Translations under genes and position numbers: made by a program
DNA from: Neocallimastix lanati (nom. inval.)
Lineage: Eukaryota; Neocallimastigomycota; Neocallimastigomycetes; Neocallimastigales; Neocallimastigaceae
Reading direction: 5' to 3'
DNA length: 64,000 nucleotides
Assembly: GCA_016946835.1 (NCBI GenBank)
Contig: JACVTC010000012.1
Coordinates: forward strand, 1,017,501-1,081,500
Part shown: positions 19,787 to 29,999 of the stretch, in pieces
Position numbering within the stretch: the stretch's first letter is position 1
Layout of the letters: every line of letters starts with the position of its first letter
The notes under the pieces: generated by a model
Database searches by the model: none
What the model was told of the DNA's origin: nothing
The model's input: the letters and a program-made list of their open reading frames with translations, nothing else

Positions 19787-22442
19787 AGACTTTGTAAACG
19801 CCAACAGAATTCAATTATCTACCTTGTCTTCACCATTGAACATTCAGTTACCGAACAACAAAAGTATGAATATAAGACAAGTAACGAAGAAATTAGGCCT
19901 TGCCTTCATGGACCACAAGGAAAGCTATGAATTCTACGTAGCTACCTTACAACTTCAGGGAATATCAGCCATCCTTGGAAGAGATTGGTTGAGTATTCAT
20001 ATGCCATACGTAGATTTCAAAAATAATAAGATTTACTTTTTAGAGAACCACTGCGGAAATCACTGCCCTTCAGCAAAAGGGAATAAATTCATTTTTCACT
20101 CTAAAGATGTTACTGCTGCAATTTTGCCAAACAACGAAAACAACAATGTATCAAAAGATAAAACAGAAACATACTCAATATCTGGTGACGAACTTTTTGA
20201 TATAGATATTTGCGCCGCTTTAGTAAATGAAACTGATAAAGATGAAATTATCAACATATACTATCAAGATTTGAAAATTGTATTTGAAAAGAAAGAGGCA
20301 GACAAATTGCCTCCACATCGTGAATATGATATATCAATTGACCTAGTCCCTGGTGGTCAATTATATTATGGACCTGTGTACTCTCTTACGATTGTCGAAA
20401 TGGAAGCTCTTAAAAACTATTTAAAAGAAAATTTAGATAAGGGGTTTATAAGGAAGTCAAAATCACCTACTGGTGCCCCTGTCCTGTTTGTAAAAAAACA
20501 AGATGGAAGCTTACGACTCTGCGTTGATTATAGGAAATTAAATTCTATTACAATTAGGAATACCTACCCTATCCCAAGATTGGTTGACTTGATTGAATCG
20601 TTTAAGGGGGCAGTAATATTCACTCGTTTGCACCTTCGATCTGCATATAACCTTGTCCGCGTTAAAGAAGGTCATGAATATTTAACTGCTTTTAGAACAC
20701 CTTTAGGCCAATTTGAATATCTAGTAATGCCCTTTGGCCTAAGAAATGCCCCCTCGGTGTTTCAAAGATTCATCCAGGATGTTTTATCTGATGCAATTGG
20801 CATATTTGTTCAAGTATACTTGGATGATATAATAATTTATTCAAAAAGTTTAGACGAACATATTCAACATGTTCGTAAAATATTGTCGCTTCTAATTAAA
20901 AATGGTCTTTACGTGAAATTGGAAAAATGTGATTTTCATGTTAAAGAAACTATTTTTTTAGGGTTTGTGGTGTCTGTAAATGGTCTTTCAATGGACAGGA
21001 ATAAGGTTAAAGCTGTTATCGACTGGCCTATCCCAAAAAATATTAAAGAACTCCAAGGGTTTCTAGGACTTTGTAACTTCTATAGGAAGTTTATAAATAA
21101 TTTTGCCGAGATCATTGAACCTCTCCGTCGGCTTTTGAAGAAGAACTCTCCCTTCATTTGGGATGTTAGGGCAGACAATGCTTTCAACAAACTCAAAGAA
21201 GCTTTTACGACGGAAGAAATCCTAGTTTATCCAGATCCAGAGAAAGAATTCTTTGTAGAAACGGACGCTAGTAATTTCGCTGTTGGTTGTGTTTTATCCC
21301 AAATTAGTAACAAAGACAATAAACTCCATCCGGTTGCTTTCTACTCTAGGTCCTTGTCTTCTGCTGAAATCAATTATACTATTTATGACAAGGAATTACT
21401 TGCAATAATCGTAGCTTTTGAAACCTGGCGCCATCACCTAGAAGGTGCTAAATTTCCAGTACAAGTAGTCACAGATCACAGAAATCTGTTATATTTTAAG
21501 CAACCTCAAAAATTAAACCAAAGACAAATTAGATGGAGTCTCTTTCTCTCAAAGTTCACTTATAGGATTTCATTTCGCTCCGGTATTAAGAGTGGTAAAC
21601 CTGACTCTTTATCAAGACGCCCTGATTACGTCAACAAGGATTCGACCAATGAAGGTTATCCTCTGTTAGATGAAGAGATATTTTGTTGTGCACCTTCTGA
21701 CAACTTAAAAACCTTAATTGAAGCTCAGAAGTCTGACACATACTGTAAGGATACACTCAATAAAATTAAAACAAGGTCAAATGAAGTAAAAAGTTCGCTT
21801 TTTACCATCGTCGAAGGGGTTCTGCATTTTCAGAACCGAATAATTGTCCCTTCTTCACTCAAGGCCAAGGTATTGAAAATGTATCATGATGGTCCAACTA
21901 ATGGTCACCAAGGAGTAGATAAAACTTTTGAAAAATTAAGAAGAAATTATTGGTGGCCAAATATGAAAAAAGACATCAAGAATTACATATCCTCATGCGA
22001 TGTTTGTGGAAGAAATAAGCTCCGAAGACACAAGCCATATGGTAAAATACAACCTTTACCGGTTCCCAGTAGACCTTGGGAAATAATTGGCGTTGACTTT
22101 ATCACTTCACTTCCCAGTTCGCAAGATTGTACATGTTTAATGGTTGTAGCTGACCATCTGACCAAAATGATTCACCTTGTCCCTTGTTCTGATGTTCCCT
22201 CCGCTGATCTGACGGCCAAAATGCTTCTATTCAATGTTTTTCGCTACCATGGATTCCCTAAAATAATTGTTTCGGACCATGGTTCTCAATTTTCATCAGA
22301 ATTTTGGACTTCGTTGTGCTCTGCTATTAACGCTAATCCAAGACTTGCCACAGCTCACCATCAACAATCCAATGGACAAATTGAGCGTGCAAATTCAGTA
22401 ATTGAGCAGTATCCGATGTTATTGTTCAACCTCCCAAAATGA
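19752..22442 (+). CDS. pol: Protease end, RT, RNase H and integrase of element G
   Basis: It continues the protease (ILGRDWLSIHMPYVDF), then RT with VYLDDIIIYSKS as the catalytic box. RT motif A reads FTRLHLRSAYN: the first catalytic Asp is His294 (CAC at 20631), so polymerase activity is expected to be lost. RNase H has FVETDASNFAVG, YDKELLAII and TDHRNLL. Integrase has CDVCGRNKLRRH, GVDFITSL, VSDHGSQF and NGQIERANSVIEQY. A frameshift near 22411 ends the ORF. The first ATG lies within the shifted protease and is not a real start. Confidence 0.88.
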   Translation: MILVLQEVTICRDFVNANRIQLSTLSSPLNIQLPNNKSMNIRQVTKKLGLAFMDHKESYEFYVATLQLQGISAILGRDWLSIHMPYVDFKNNKIYFLENHCGNHCPSAKGNKFIFHSKDVTAAILPNNENNNVSKDKTETYSISGDELFDIDICAALVNETDKDEIINIYYQDLKIVFEKKEADKLPPHREYDISIDLVPGGQLYYGPVYSLTIVEMEALKNYLKENLDKGFIRKSKSPTGAPVLFVKKQDGSLRLCVDYRKLNSITIRNTYPIPRLVDLIESFKGAVIFTRLHLRSAYNLVRVKEGHEYLTAFRTPLGQFEYLVMPFGLRNAPSVFQRFIQDVLSDAIGIFVQVYLDDIIIYSKSLDEHIQHVRKILSLLIKNGLYVKLEKCDFHVKETIFLGFVVSVNGLSMDRNKVKAVIDWPIPKNIKELQGFLGLCNFYRKFINNFAEIIEPLRRLLKKNSPFIWDVRADNAFNKLKEAFTTEEILVYPDPEKEFFVETDASNFAVGCVLSQISNKDNKLHPVAFYSRSLSSAEINYTIYDKELLAIIVAFETWRHHLEGAKFPVQVVTDHRNLLYFKQPQKLNQRQIRWSLFLSKFTYRISFRSGIKSGKPDSLSRRPDYVNKDSTNEGYPLLDEEIFCCAPSDNLKTLIEAQKSDTYCKDTLNKIKTRSNEVKSSLFTIVEGVLHFQNRIIVPSSLKAKVLKMYHDGPTNGHQGVDKTFEKLRRNYWWPNMKKDIKNYISSCDVCGRNKLRRHKPYGKIQPLPVPSRPWEIIGVDFITSLPSSQDCTCLMVVADHLTKMIHLVPCSDVPSADLTAKMLLFNVFRYHGFPKIIVSDHGSQFSSEFWTSLCSAINANPRLATAHHQQSNGQIERANSVIEQYPMLLFNLPK

Positions 22443-22735
22443 ATGGTGTTATTATGTTCCTTTATGTGAAATGGCCTATAACAACTCCCTGTATAAGTCC
22501 ATAGGTAAATCACCATTCTTTGCTAATTATGGCTTTAATCCTTCCTGTACTATAGAGTCGCCTCCTGTTCTTCTAAAGGATAATGCTTCCGCTTTAACCA
22601 GGGATTGGTCCTCACATTTCGAAGCATTGAAGAGACACTTACAAAAAGCTAAAGAAAATTTTAAGAAGTTTGGAGATTCGAAGAAAGCTACAGGACCTTC
22701 ATTCAAAGTAAATGATTTTGTATGGCTAAAAAGAT
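22402..22735 (+). pseudogene. pol: Integrase C-terminal part of G, truncated
   Basis: It reads CEMAYNNSLYKSIGKSPFF, ANYGFNPS and KVNDFVWLKR, the usual part between the DDE core and the GPY/F module. The module itself is missing. After KR the sequence changes to the leader of element J, while the frame stays open by chance through J's gag, making one chimeric ORF to 23550. Confidence 0.75.
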
Positions 22736-22809
22736 ATTATTTAATAATTTCTACCGTGTTTGGTATTACTACCTCTGGATTTTATAATTTTAAAACTACC
22801 GGAACAATA

Positions 22810-23649
22810 ATGGATTTCAAAGAATTAAAAAAACAACTTAAGGATATTACAAAAATTGGTAATTGCAACCAGGATGTTCAAGGATGGGCTACTGACATGG
22901 GTTTATGGATAAAACTACAAAATGTGCAGGACCCCAGAACTATTTTTTATGGATGTTTACTCACTTCCCTAGGTGATGCTCAGCGATTTTTAGAAGACTT
23001 GCAAGAGTTGCAAGAAGAAGAAGAATCGGACAGTGATATCGACAGTGAGGATAATGATGACTCTTCTGAGGAAGCAGATATTGAGGATAAAGAAAAGGTA
23101 CAACCCTACCCTTCTTTTGAAAAAATCGTTTCTTCCCTGAAAATATTTTATGGCATATCCGAGGACCAGAATTCTTTATTAAGAGAAATTCGTTCTTTAC
23201 GAATAGGCAAAAACGAAAAGGTAAAAGATTTCAACATAAGATATAGATCCTTATATACAAAACTTGATAAAAAAAGAAGAAAGACTATTGGCATATTGGA
23301 CTATATGGACTCTCTTAGACCTAATTACGAAGATTGGAAACGTGTGTCCTTAAAAGGTGATGTTATAACCTTAGAGAAAGCGTATTTGTTAGCCGAAAAA
23401 GTGGATCGTTTGTCAAGTCAAAAACCTGACGATTCAAGGAAAAACAACCAAAGTAATTTTTCAAGACAATCTTTTGCTAAAACAAATAGTAAGTCCACCC
23501 TAAGTGAAGAAAATCATTTTAAGAAAGTTAAACAGATGATATGTTTTTAATGTACGAAAGAAGGACATTTTCAATCTGAATGTCCTAAATTAAAAAAAAT
23601 TATTGAAGATAATAAACGGAGTATTTTCGATTCAAAATCTTTAAATTAG
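22810..23649 (+). CDS. gag: Gag of element J (stop inside the zinc knuckle)
   Basis: From ATG 22810, MDFKELKKQLKDITKIG leads into a capsid region (GLWIKLQNVQDPRTIFYGCLL), a strongly acidic Glu/Asp/Ser block, and a second helical part (LREIRSLRIGKNEKVKDFN). A CCHC zinc knuckle ends it: CF, then C-TKEG-H-FQSE-C. A TAA at 23548-23550 sits between the first two Cys, a nonsense change in an otherwise perfect CX2CX4HX4C. The frame continues to TAG 23647-23649, where T TTA AAT precedes the stop. Confidence 0.72.
23640..23646 (+). promoter_or_regulatory. -1 frameshift slippery heptamer, T TTA AAT
   Basis: The heptamer is in the gag frame and directly precedes the TAG stop. The -1 frame is open and reads LDNGRRSTPSKILTA onward. 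Confidence 0.65.
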
Positions 23650-23846
23650 ATAATGGGAGAAGAAGCACTCCCAGTAAAATATTAACTGCTTCTACAGAAA
23701 TTCTATTTCCTAATGAGTCTATCATCAATGCTATCAAAAGAAAGGCAGAAGATGAGAACACCAATAAAGGAACTAGGATAAAATTTAAAGATTTAAGGAC
23801 CCCTAGTGTTCCTATTAACACTAGGAGTCCTTATATTTTATTATAA
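23646..23846 (+). pseudogene. Start of pol of element J, truncated
   Basis: The -1 frame after the slippery site is open for 66 codons (including IINAIKRKAEDENTNKGTR) and ends at the junction with the E LTR piece. It corresponds in place to the Lys-rich pol N-terminus of A and H. No enzyme domain remains. Confidence 0.5.
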
Positions 23847-23940
23847 TTTATATTACTATATTATTAATATCTTATAATTAAATATTATTATTATGTAACT
23901 TAAAAAGTATAAAAGAAAGATGTAAAAATCTATCTTTTAT
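23829..23940 (+). repeat. Fragment of E LTR
   Basis: It matches the middle of the E LTR (compare 16948-17060), including TATAAAAG, and is in the opposite orientation to the adjoining E2 body. It stops at 'cttttat', where the E2 3' non-coding region begins with GGTACTATTT. Confidence 0.75.
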
Positions 23941-24297
23941 GGTACTATTTTTGAATGAATTTGATATAGAATTTTTGAAATTGAAATTTTGAAATTTTAA
24001 TTTCAATTAACTTCTTAATTTGTTGCATTAAATTTTTAAAAAAATGAAAATTATAATAATTTATAAATTTTTGATTATAATGAATTATAAATTTATTGTT
24101 AATAGTGAACATAGCTATGTTTTTTGAATTTTTAATTTTTTGAAATTTTGAAATTGCAATTTCATTTTAGAAATATTGAAAAATTAAAATTAACTAAATA
24201 AATAGATAATAATAAAGTAAAAGTTAAATTAATAATAAAAAATAAATTTTCCAATTTTTTTTTTTTTTTTTTTTTTATTTTTTTTTTTTTTTTAAAT

Positions 24298-24597
24298 TTA
24301 ATTATATGCAATCGAAGTAAACTTCCTTCCATTCTTTAAATATAATAAATAAATGTCTTGATTTCTTCGGTTATTTTCAACTTCTTCTGAAGGAACCCAA
24401 TCATATGAATTTTTATATTTATACCTTACACGATATTCATAACATTTTTTCTTATAATTGGTCCTAAATCCTGAAATTTCTATAATATCTTTAATAGATT
24501 CATTATGAGATCTTCTTTTTCTATATTCTGGAGGAGTAGAAATGAAAGGCTCGAGCTCGGATATATGGAATATTGGATGGTGATTAGGGAAAGGAGA
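24298..24597 (-). pseudogene. pol: Chromodomain end of E2 pol
   Basis: This stretch follows a TGA nonsense codon (Arg in E1) and encodes the tail and chromodomain in the same frame as E1, up to the shared stop. A poly-T run (poly-A on the minus strand) at about 24258-24294 corresponds to the poly-A run after the E1 stop. Confidence 0.8.
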
Positions 24598-25128
24598 TCA
24601 TTTTAAATCTATTTTATAATTATTATTATCTAAAGCTTCAAGTACTTTATAAGGTCCGTACTTACAAGGTGATAATTTAGAATAATCTTCGATATTAAGA
24701 GAAGGAGGAGTTTGAACCCATACTAAGTCACCTTCTTTTAAAACAGGAGGTTCTAATCTTTTCTTATCAGCATGCCTTTTATATAATTCTTTGGAACGGA
24801 GTAAGACGTCTTTAATGTGATTAAAACTAGTATTTACATTTTTTATATATTTAAAATTAGTATCCATTTGAGGTAATAAAAAGAATTCGTCCATGGAAGG
24901 ATGGAACCCATAATTTATAAAGAAAGGAGTTTCCTTAGTAGATTCGTTAACCGAATTATTATATGCAAATTCTGCAAGGTAGATCCAATCTATCCAGTCA
25001 TCATGATAATAAGCTCTTGAATAAGCCCTAAGATATTGTTCAATAAAAGAGTTACACCTTTCAACTTGTCCGACGGTTTCATGATGATCTGTGGTAGCTA
25101 TATTATTTTTAATTTTTAATAAGTGCAT
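24598..25128 (-). CDS. pol: Integrase C-terminal part of E2
   Basis: It starts at MHLLKIKNN after a Trp-to-TAG nonsense codon and contains the catalytic Glu (VGQVERCNSFIEQY) and the module with CKYGPYKVLEAL. It ends at a TGA that replaces an Arg codon of E1. The Met start is internal to the original frame. Confidence 0.87.
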   Translation of the reverse strand: MHLLKIKNNIATTDHHETVGQVERCNSFIEQYLRAYSRAYYHDDWIDWIYLAEFAYNNSVNESTKETPFFINYGFHPSMDEFFLLPQMDTNFKYIKNVNTSFNHIKDVLLRSKELYKRHADKKRLEPPVLKEGDLVWVQTPPSLNIEDYSKLSPCKYGPYKVLEALDNNNYKIDLK

Positions 25129-25137
25129 AAATTCATT

Positions 25138-27984
25138 CTAAAGAGCACTTGTAAATTTTGATCCTCTGTCTGTATAAATATCTTGAGGTAAATCATGTAG
25201 TTTAAAGATATTATTCATAAAGGCCTTAGCAGTTTGTTTTGCATCAGGTATTTGTTTAAAGGGAATTAAGTGGATCATTTTAGAATAACGATCGACAACT
25301 ACCATTATTACTGTATATCCTTTAGAATCAGGAAGACCGCATAAAAAGTCTATTTCAATAGATTTCCAAGGTCTTTCGGGAGTATCCAAAGGTTGTAGAA
25401 GACCATATTTTCTGTGCCTATTTATTTTGTTTCTTGCACAGGATTGACAAGAGTTTACATATTTGGTTACATCTTCTTTTATTTTAGGCCACCAAAAGTT
25501 TCTTGTTATTAACTCTAAAGTTCTTCTAATTCCTAAATGACCGGCTGCGGGCTTTTCATGATATTTTGTTAAAATTTCTAATCGGAGAACTTCAGGAATA
25601 TAGACTAGATTATTATAAAATATTAAATTGTCCTTTAATTTAAACTTTTCCATTTTTCTGAAGGGCTTATAAGACATATCATTTTTTACATTTTGAGGAT
25701 TAAAGTAAAGTCGAATATCCTCAGCTGTAGAGTCAGACTTGGTAGCATCAATAATTCTTTCTAAAAGGTCACTTACAATACTAACAAAACATGGAATTTC
25801 TTTAACATTTTTAATGTCTAAAATATTTTCAGGTTTTTCTTCAGTGTTGTTTTTAATATAGTCAGGTCTTCTAGATAGACTGTCAGGTTTTCCATTTTTG
25901 TTTCCCTGTTTATACTTTATTATGAAATTATATTCTTGAAAGAAAAGGTACCATCTGTGTTGTCTTTGATTTGCAACCTTTCCTCCTAATGTGTATATTA
26001 AGTTCCTATGATCTGTATAAACAGTAATCCGGTATTTAGCACCAAGAAGTAGATGTCTCCAAGCAATAAAAGCATCCCTTATAGCGAGTAGTTCTTTATC
26101 AGTAATTGTATAATTTATTTCGGCGTTTAGTAAACTTCTAGAATAATATGCTACTGGATGTAAATTATTATCTTTATCCCTTTGAGATAGAACAGCACCA
26201 ATAGCATAATTACTTGCATCACATTCTACTATAAAAGGTTTTGTAATATCAGGATGAAGTAGAATTGGAGAAGTAATTAATCTTTTCTTTAATTCCTTAA
26301 AAGCATTTTCACATTCATTCGTCCATAAAAATTTAATATTTTTCCTTGTTAAATTATGTAAAGGTTTTGCAATTTTTGCAAAATCTTTAACAAATCTTCT
26401 ATAGTAATTACATAGGCCAATAAATCTTTGAACATCTTTTAAATTTTCTGGTCTTGGCCACTCTTCTATTGATTTAATTTTCTTTGGATCAGTAGATACA
26501 CCATCACCAGATAAAATGTAACCTAAAAATTCAACTTGGTTCTGGTCAAATTCACATTTTTCTAATTTTGCATATAAATTATTATTAATTAAAGTTTGAA
26601 GGACGTTTCTGACTTGATTATGATGCTCCTCCAAATCTTTGGAATAAATTAAATTATCATCTAAATATAAGATCACACATTTTTCCAAGTATGGTCTAAG
26701 AATAGAGTTAATAAATGATTGGAAAGTGGCAGGCGCATTTTTTAATCCAAACGGCATAACTAAATATTTATAATGACCATATTTAGTTCTAAACGCAGTT
26801 TTATATTCATCACCTTCTTTAATTCTTATTAAATTATAAGCAGAACGTAAATCCAATTTCGTAAAATATTTTGCTCCCTTTACTTTTTCTATTATATCTG
26901 TTATTAGAGGGAGAGGATATGAATTTCTTATAGTTACTGCATTTAATTTTTTATAGTCTACACATAACCGAAGGGAACCATCTTTTTTCTTTTGAAAAAG
27001 GACAGGATATCCAGCAGGAGATTCTGATGGTCTAATAAATCCTTTTTCTAAATTTTCTTTTATATAGTCCTTAAGAACTTGTGATTCTTCTTCAGTTAAT
27101 GGATAAATTGGGCCGTAATGGAGTGTAGCGTCTTTTTCTAAAACAATCTTACAGTCGGTTAAACGGTGAGGAGGTAATTTATCTGCCTCTTTTTTGCTAA
27201 ATACGATTGCTAAATCTTGATATTGATGAGGAATTTCTTCTATTTTTGGTTCCTCATTTTCAATTTCAACTTTATCTTTCGTTGAAAAAAAACAATATAT
27301 TAAAAAATTATAACTAAATTCTTTTTTATTATTATATAAATCTCGATGATTTTTGTTAAATTTTTTGGAAGAAAATTTACTTTTAGATTTATTTAAATAT
27401 TTTACATATACATAAATTTTAGAATTTTTATATTTATTAAACTTTGGATTTTTTGAAAAATTTTTTAATTTTTTTAAATTAAATTTTTTGGAGATATTTT
27501 TTGAATTATTTTTTGATCGATTTTTTGAAAAATTTTTATAATAAAATTTATTTTTTATTTTTCTTTTAAAAAATTTATTTTTAAAAATTTTTCTTTTCAA
27601 CGAGTTTAAATAAAAATTATTTTCCTTATGTTTTATGGATTTATTTTTATGATTATTTAAAGAATTATAATTTAAATAAGAATATAAGGTATTATTTTTA
27701 TAATTGTAATGTATTTTGAATTTCCTAATAAACTGATTTCCAAAAAGTAAATCAGTTGGAATACAATTTGAAATTAAAAATTTTTCTTTAAAATCTTGAA
27801 AATAAAATTTATTATTTTTAAAAAATTTAATTTGAAAATTTAACCAAACAAATTGATCTAATTTGGTAGTTCTGCCTGAAATACCTTTAACTAGGATTTT
27901 ATTTTTTGTTTTTTGAATATTTAGTTTTAGTTTATTTGCTAATTTTTCTGTGATAAAATTGCAAAAGGATCCTGAATCTAACAT
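25138..27984 (-). CDS. pol: Protease, RT, RNase H and integrase N-part of E2
   Basis: The ORF runs without break from the protease site MLDSGSFCNFITEK through a Lys/Asn/Phe-rich linker, RT (motif A TKLDLRSAYN, intact VMPFGLKNAP, YLDDNLIYSKD), RNase H (VECDASNYAIG) and integrase as far as YTDRGSKFTSAL. It ends at TAG 25138-25140, where E1 has Trp. YLDD is followed by Asn where E1 has Ile. The frame upstream is open back to the gag overlap, so the Met at 27984 is not the true start if frameshifting is used. Confidence 0.92.
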   Translation of the reverse strand: MLDSGSFCNFITEKLANKLKLNIQKTKNKILVKGISGRTTKLDQFVWLNFQIKFFKNNKFYFQDFKEKFLISNCIPTDLLFGNQFIRKFKIHYNYKNNTLYSYLNYNSLNNHKNKSIKHKENNFYLNSLKRKIFKNKFFKRKIKNKFYYKNFSKNRSKNNSKNISKKFNLKKLKNFSKNPKFNKYKNSKIYVYVKYLNKSKSKFSSKKFNKNHRDLYNNKKEFSYNFLIYCFFSTKDKVEIENEEPKIEEIPHQYQDLAIVFSKKEADKLPPHRLTDCKIVLEKDATLHYGPIYPLTEEESQVLKDYIKENLEKGFIRPSESPAGYPVLFQKKKDGSLRLCVDYKKLNAVTIRNSYPLPLITDIIEKVKGAKYFTKLDLRSAYNLIRIKEGDEYKTAFRTKYGHYKYLVMPFGLKNAPATFQSFINSILRPYLEKCVILYLDDNLIYSKDLEEHHNQVRNVLQTLINNNLYAKLEKCEFDQNQVEFLGYILSGDGVSTDPKKIKSIEEWPRPENLKDVQRFIGLCNYYRRFVKDFAKIAKPLHNLTRKNIKFLWTNECENAFKELKKRLITSPILLHPDITKPFIVECDASNYAIGAVLSQRDKDNNLHPVAYYSRSLLNAEINYTITDKELLAIRDAFIAWRHLLLGAKYRITVYTDHRNLIYTLGGKVANQRQHRWYLFFQEYNFIIKYKQGNKNGKPDSLSRRPDYIKNNTEEKPENILDIKNVKEIPCFVSIVSDLLERIIDATKSDSTAEDIRLYFNPQNVKNDMSYKPFRKMEKFKLKDNLIFYNNLVYIPEVLRLEILTKYHEKPAAGHLGIRRTLELITRNFWWPKIKEDVTKYVNSCQSCARNKINRHRKYGLLQPLDTPERPWKSIEIDFLCGLPDSKGYTVIMVVVDRYSKMIHLIPFKQIPDAKQTAKAFMNNIFKLHDLPQDIYTDRGSKFTSAL

Positions 27985-28178
27985 AGATTCAGAAGTTAAT
28001 TTTTGAATTTTTTCATTTTTAATTGAAAAATTATTTAAGAATTTAATAGGAATATAAGATTTGAATAAAAGGAATGTAGATGGGAGATTTGATTCATTGA
28101 TTGAATCAAGGGTAGGAAAATTATAATAAATTGTTTTTAAATTTTTTGATGTTCTGGACTCCTTTTGAAGCCCATCAA

Positions 28179-29252
28179 TTAGTTTTTTTGGTTATTAAGT
28201 TGATTATTATTATTGTTATTATTATTAAAATAATTATTGCTAGATTTATTTTTAGTATAATAATAATTATTATTATTATAATTCTTGCTATTGTTTACAT
28301 GTGGTCTTGAATGTTTCTTTCTCAAATTTTTATTATCAATATTATTTCTTAATTGGTCCTTACTTTTAATATTATTTTCAAATAAGATGCACTTAGTATA
28401 AATATCACCAAGCTTTGTAGGGAATTCTTCCATTTTATCTATTTCTTCTTGGAACTTTGGGTGAAGTCCATTATAGAAAAATAAGACTAAAGCTTCTTCG
28501 TCCCAAGATAGACCAGTAGTTAATGTTCTAAACTTTTCTATATAATCATTTATTTTCCCATACGAATGTTTTAATTTTACTAACTGGATTTTAGCCAATT
28601 TTTTACTTGCAACATTCGTAAAAGTTTTCTTTATATCACTTAATAATTTCTTTAGTGTTCCTGGATGATTGTTCTCGTTATAGGTAGCAATAAAACAATT
28701 TCTTGCACCATCTCTCAAACGAGATTTGACAAAGTTTATTTTTACTTCTTCTGGTAATCCTAAGTTAGGATAAGTTGAGAAAGTATCTTCACATAATTGA
28801 CAAAATAAGTCTGTGTCATTAGTGTTTCCTGAGAAGAATCCAGGTTCAGGTACTTGTTGCAAATTATTAGAATAACTATTTTTCATGATGACATCATTGT
28901 CTGCATCACGTCTGGTAGAAATAGAGGCGTTATCATCTTGATTTTGTGGTACAGATTTGCTAGAAGAGGGATCATCATTGGTACTAATTTTTATATCTAA
29001 TTTTTCATTGAATATTTTAGTTAAATTAGAAAGTTGATTAATAATATTTTTATTATCTCTATTAAGTGTATAGAGTTTTTTCTGTAAGTCTTGATTATAT
29101 TTATTAAAATCTTCTTTTAATAAAAAGCTATCATTAACAGAAGAAGCTAATTCTGATACGGTAACTTGGGCGTCAGACCTTAACTTATTAACTTCTGACA
29201 TTGGAGCAATGTCAGGTATTGAACTAGCCCAGACGTTCGTATAGTAAGACAT
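28179..29252 (-). CDS. gag: Gag of element E2
   Basis: It is 357 residues, the same length and nearly the same sequence as the E1 Gag: N-terminal coiled-coil-like part, capsid domain, basic Asn-rich tail and no zinc knuckle. It ends AAA AAC TAA, placing the slippery heptamer against the stop. The ATG follows the LTR by about the same distance as in E1. Confidence 0.9.
   Translation of the reverse strand: MSYYTNVWASSIPDIAPMSEVNKLRSDAQVTVSELASSVNDSFLLKEDFNKYNQDLQKKLYTLNRDNKNIINQLSNLTKIFNEKLDIKISTNDDPSSSKSVPQNQDDNASISTRRDADNDVIMKNSYSNNLQQVPEPGFFSGNTNDTDLFCQLCEDTFSTYPNLGLPEEVKINFVKSRLRDGARNCFIATYNENNHPGTLKKLLSDIKKTFTNVASKKLAKIQLVKLKHSYGKINDYIEKFRTLTTGLSWDEEALVLFFYNGLHPKFQEEIDKMEEFPTKLGDIYTKCILFENNIKSKDQLRNNIDNKNLRKKHSRPHVNNSKNYNNNNYYYTKNKSSNNYFNNNNNNNNQLNNQKN
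28182..28188 (-). promoter_or_regulatory. -1 frameshift slippery heptamer, A AAA AAC
   Basis: This is one of the most efficient known retroviral -1 slippery sites. It is in the gag frame, directly before the stop, and the -1 frame is open into the protease. Confidence 0.75.
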
Positions 29253-29276
29253 ATCAAGGTAGCAACTAAAACTAGG

Positions 29277-29289
29277 GTAAGGTTATTGT
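29277..29289 (-). promoter_or_regulatory. Self-priming type primer-binding site of E2
   Basis: On the minus strand it reads ACAATAACCTTAC at the LTR end, and its complement GTAAGGTTATTGT is kept in the LTR (29552-29564). Confidence 0.65.
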
Positions 29290-29999
29290 TAAGATTTTGA
29301 TATAATTTATAGTTTAAATTTAAATAAAATAATATGGTTTATTAAAAAATATTCACTAAGTCGATATGTCTATAAAGTAATATACTATATAGATATATAA
29401 TAAAAATAATAAATATTTAAATGTTTAGTTTAATAAAAATTTATTTATAATAAACTTTGATAATTAGAATTATCAAATTAATTTAATTTTAAATTTGTTT
29501 ATTTTATTTAATAATAAAATATCTATAATATATTACTATTAAGGTAATTTTACAATAACCTTACAAAGAACATAAAAGATAGATTTTTACATCTTTCTTT
29601 TATACTTTGTAAGTTATATAATAATAATATTTAATTATAAGATAGTAATAATATAGTAATATAAATACTAATAAAATATAAGGATAAATTTAATTATATA
29701 ATTAATTTGAATAATTGAATTTAATATAGATATGTTGTAAACATATATAAAAACATAATATAAATAAAATACACGTGACGTCAAATGTATCATTGAAATT
29801 AATTATTAATATAAACCTTATTTATTAATATTCTCCGAATTATTAGGCCTAAGATAACCCTTTAAATATTAAACAAGAATTTATATTAATTATTAATTAT
29901 TTAAATATATATATTATTTATAATTAAATAAATAATATTTTTAATTATTGAAATGTAAATAACTGAAATTGAGATTTCAATTCAGTTATAATTTCAACA
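29287..29999 (-). repeat. 5' LTR of element E2
   Basis: This 713-bp LTR carries the CRE/E-box (29772-29783), TATA box and start motif. At the sites where the two E1 LTRs differ it agrees with the E1 3' LTR. The outer flank is ATTAA on the plus strand. Confidence 0.93.

Larger units (their letters stand above)
17346..22735 (+). mobile_element. Ty3/gypsy element G, 3'-truncated
   Basis: It comprises a probable 5' LTR, a self-priming type site, a leader with a GC-rich island, a gag-protease ORF and a pol ORF. It is cut inside the integrase C-terminal region and joined to another element's 5' end. Its coding GC is clearly higher than that of A, H and I. The 5' end of its LTR is unclear because E1 abuts it. 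No 3' LTR is present. Confidence 0.75.
22736..23828 (+). mobile_element. 5' fragment of Ty3/gypsy element J
   Basis: The fragment holds a short leader, a complete gag and the first 60-odd codons of pol, and lacks LTRs. It is joined on the left to G integrase and on the right to a plus-strand scrap of E LTR. Confidence 0.65.
23941..29999 (-). mobile_element. Chromovirus element E, copy 2, minus strand, 3'-truncated
   Basis: It is a near-identical inverted copy of E1 with gag, the full pol region and the 5' LTR (29287-29999). The 3' LTR and about 250 bp of 3' non-coding DNA are missing. Defects differ from E1: two nonsense codons in integrase and Ile to Asn after YLDD, while the protease-RT frame is intact. 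Confidence 0.93.

Noticed and set aside
23600-23821. Minus-strand 73-residue hydrophobic ORF
   Set aside because: It is antisense to the start of pol of element J, which makes better sense on the plus strand after the slippery site.
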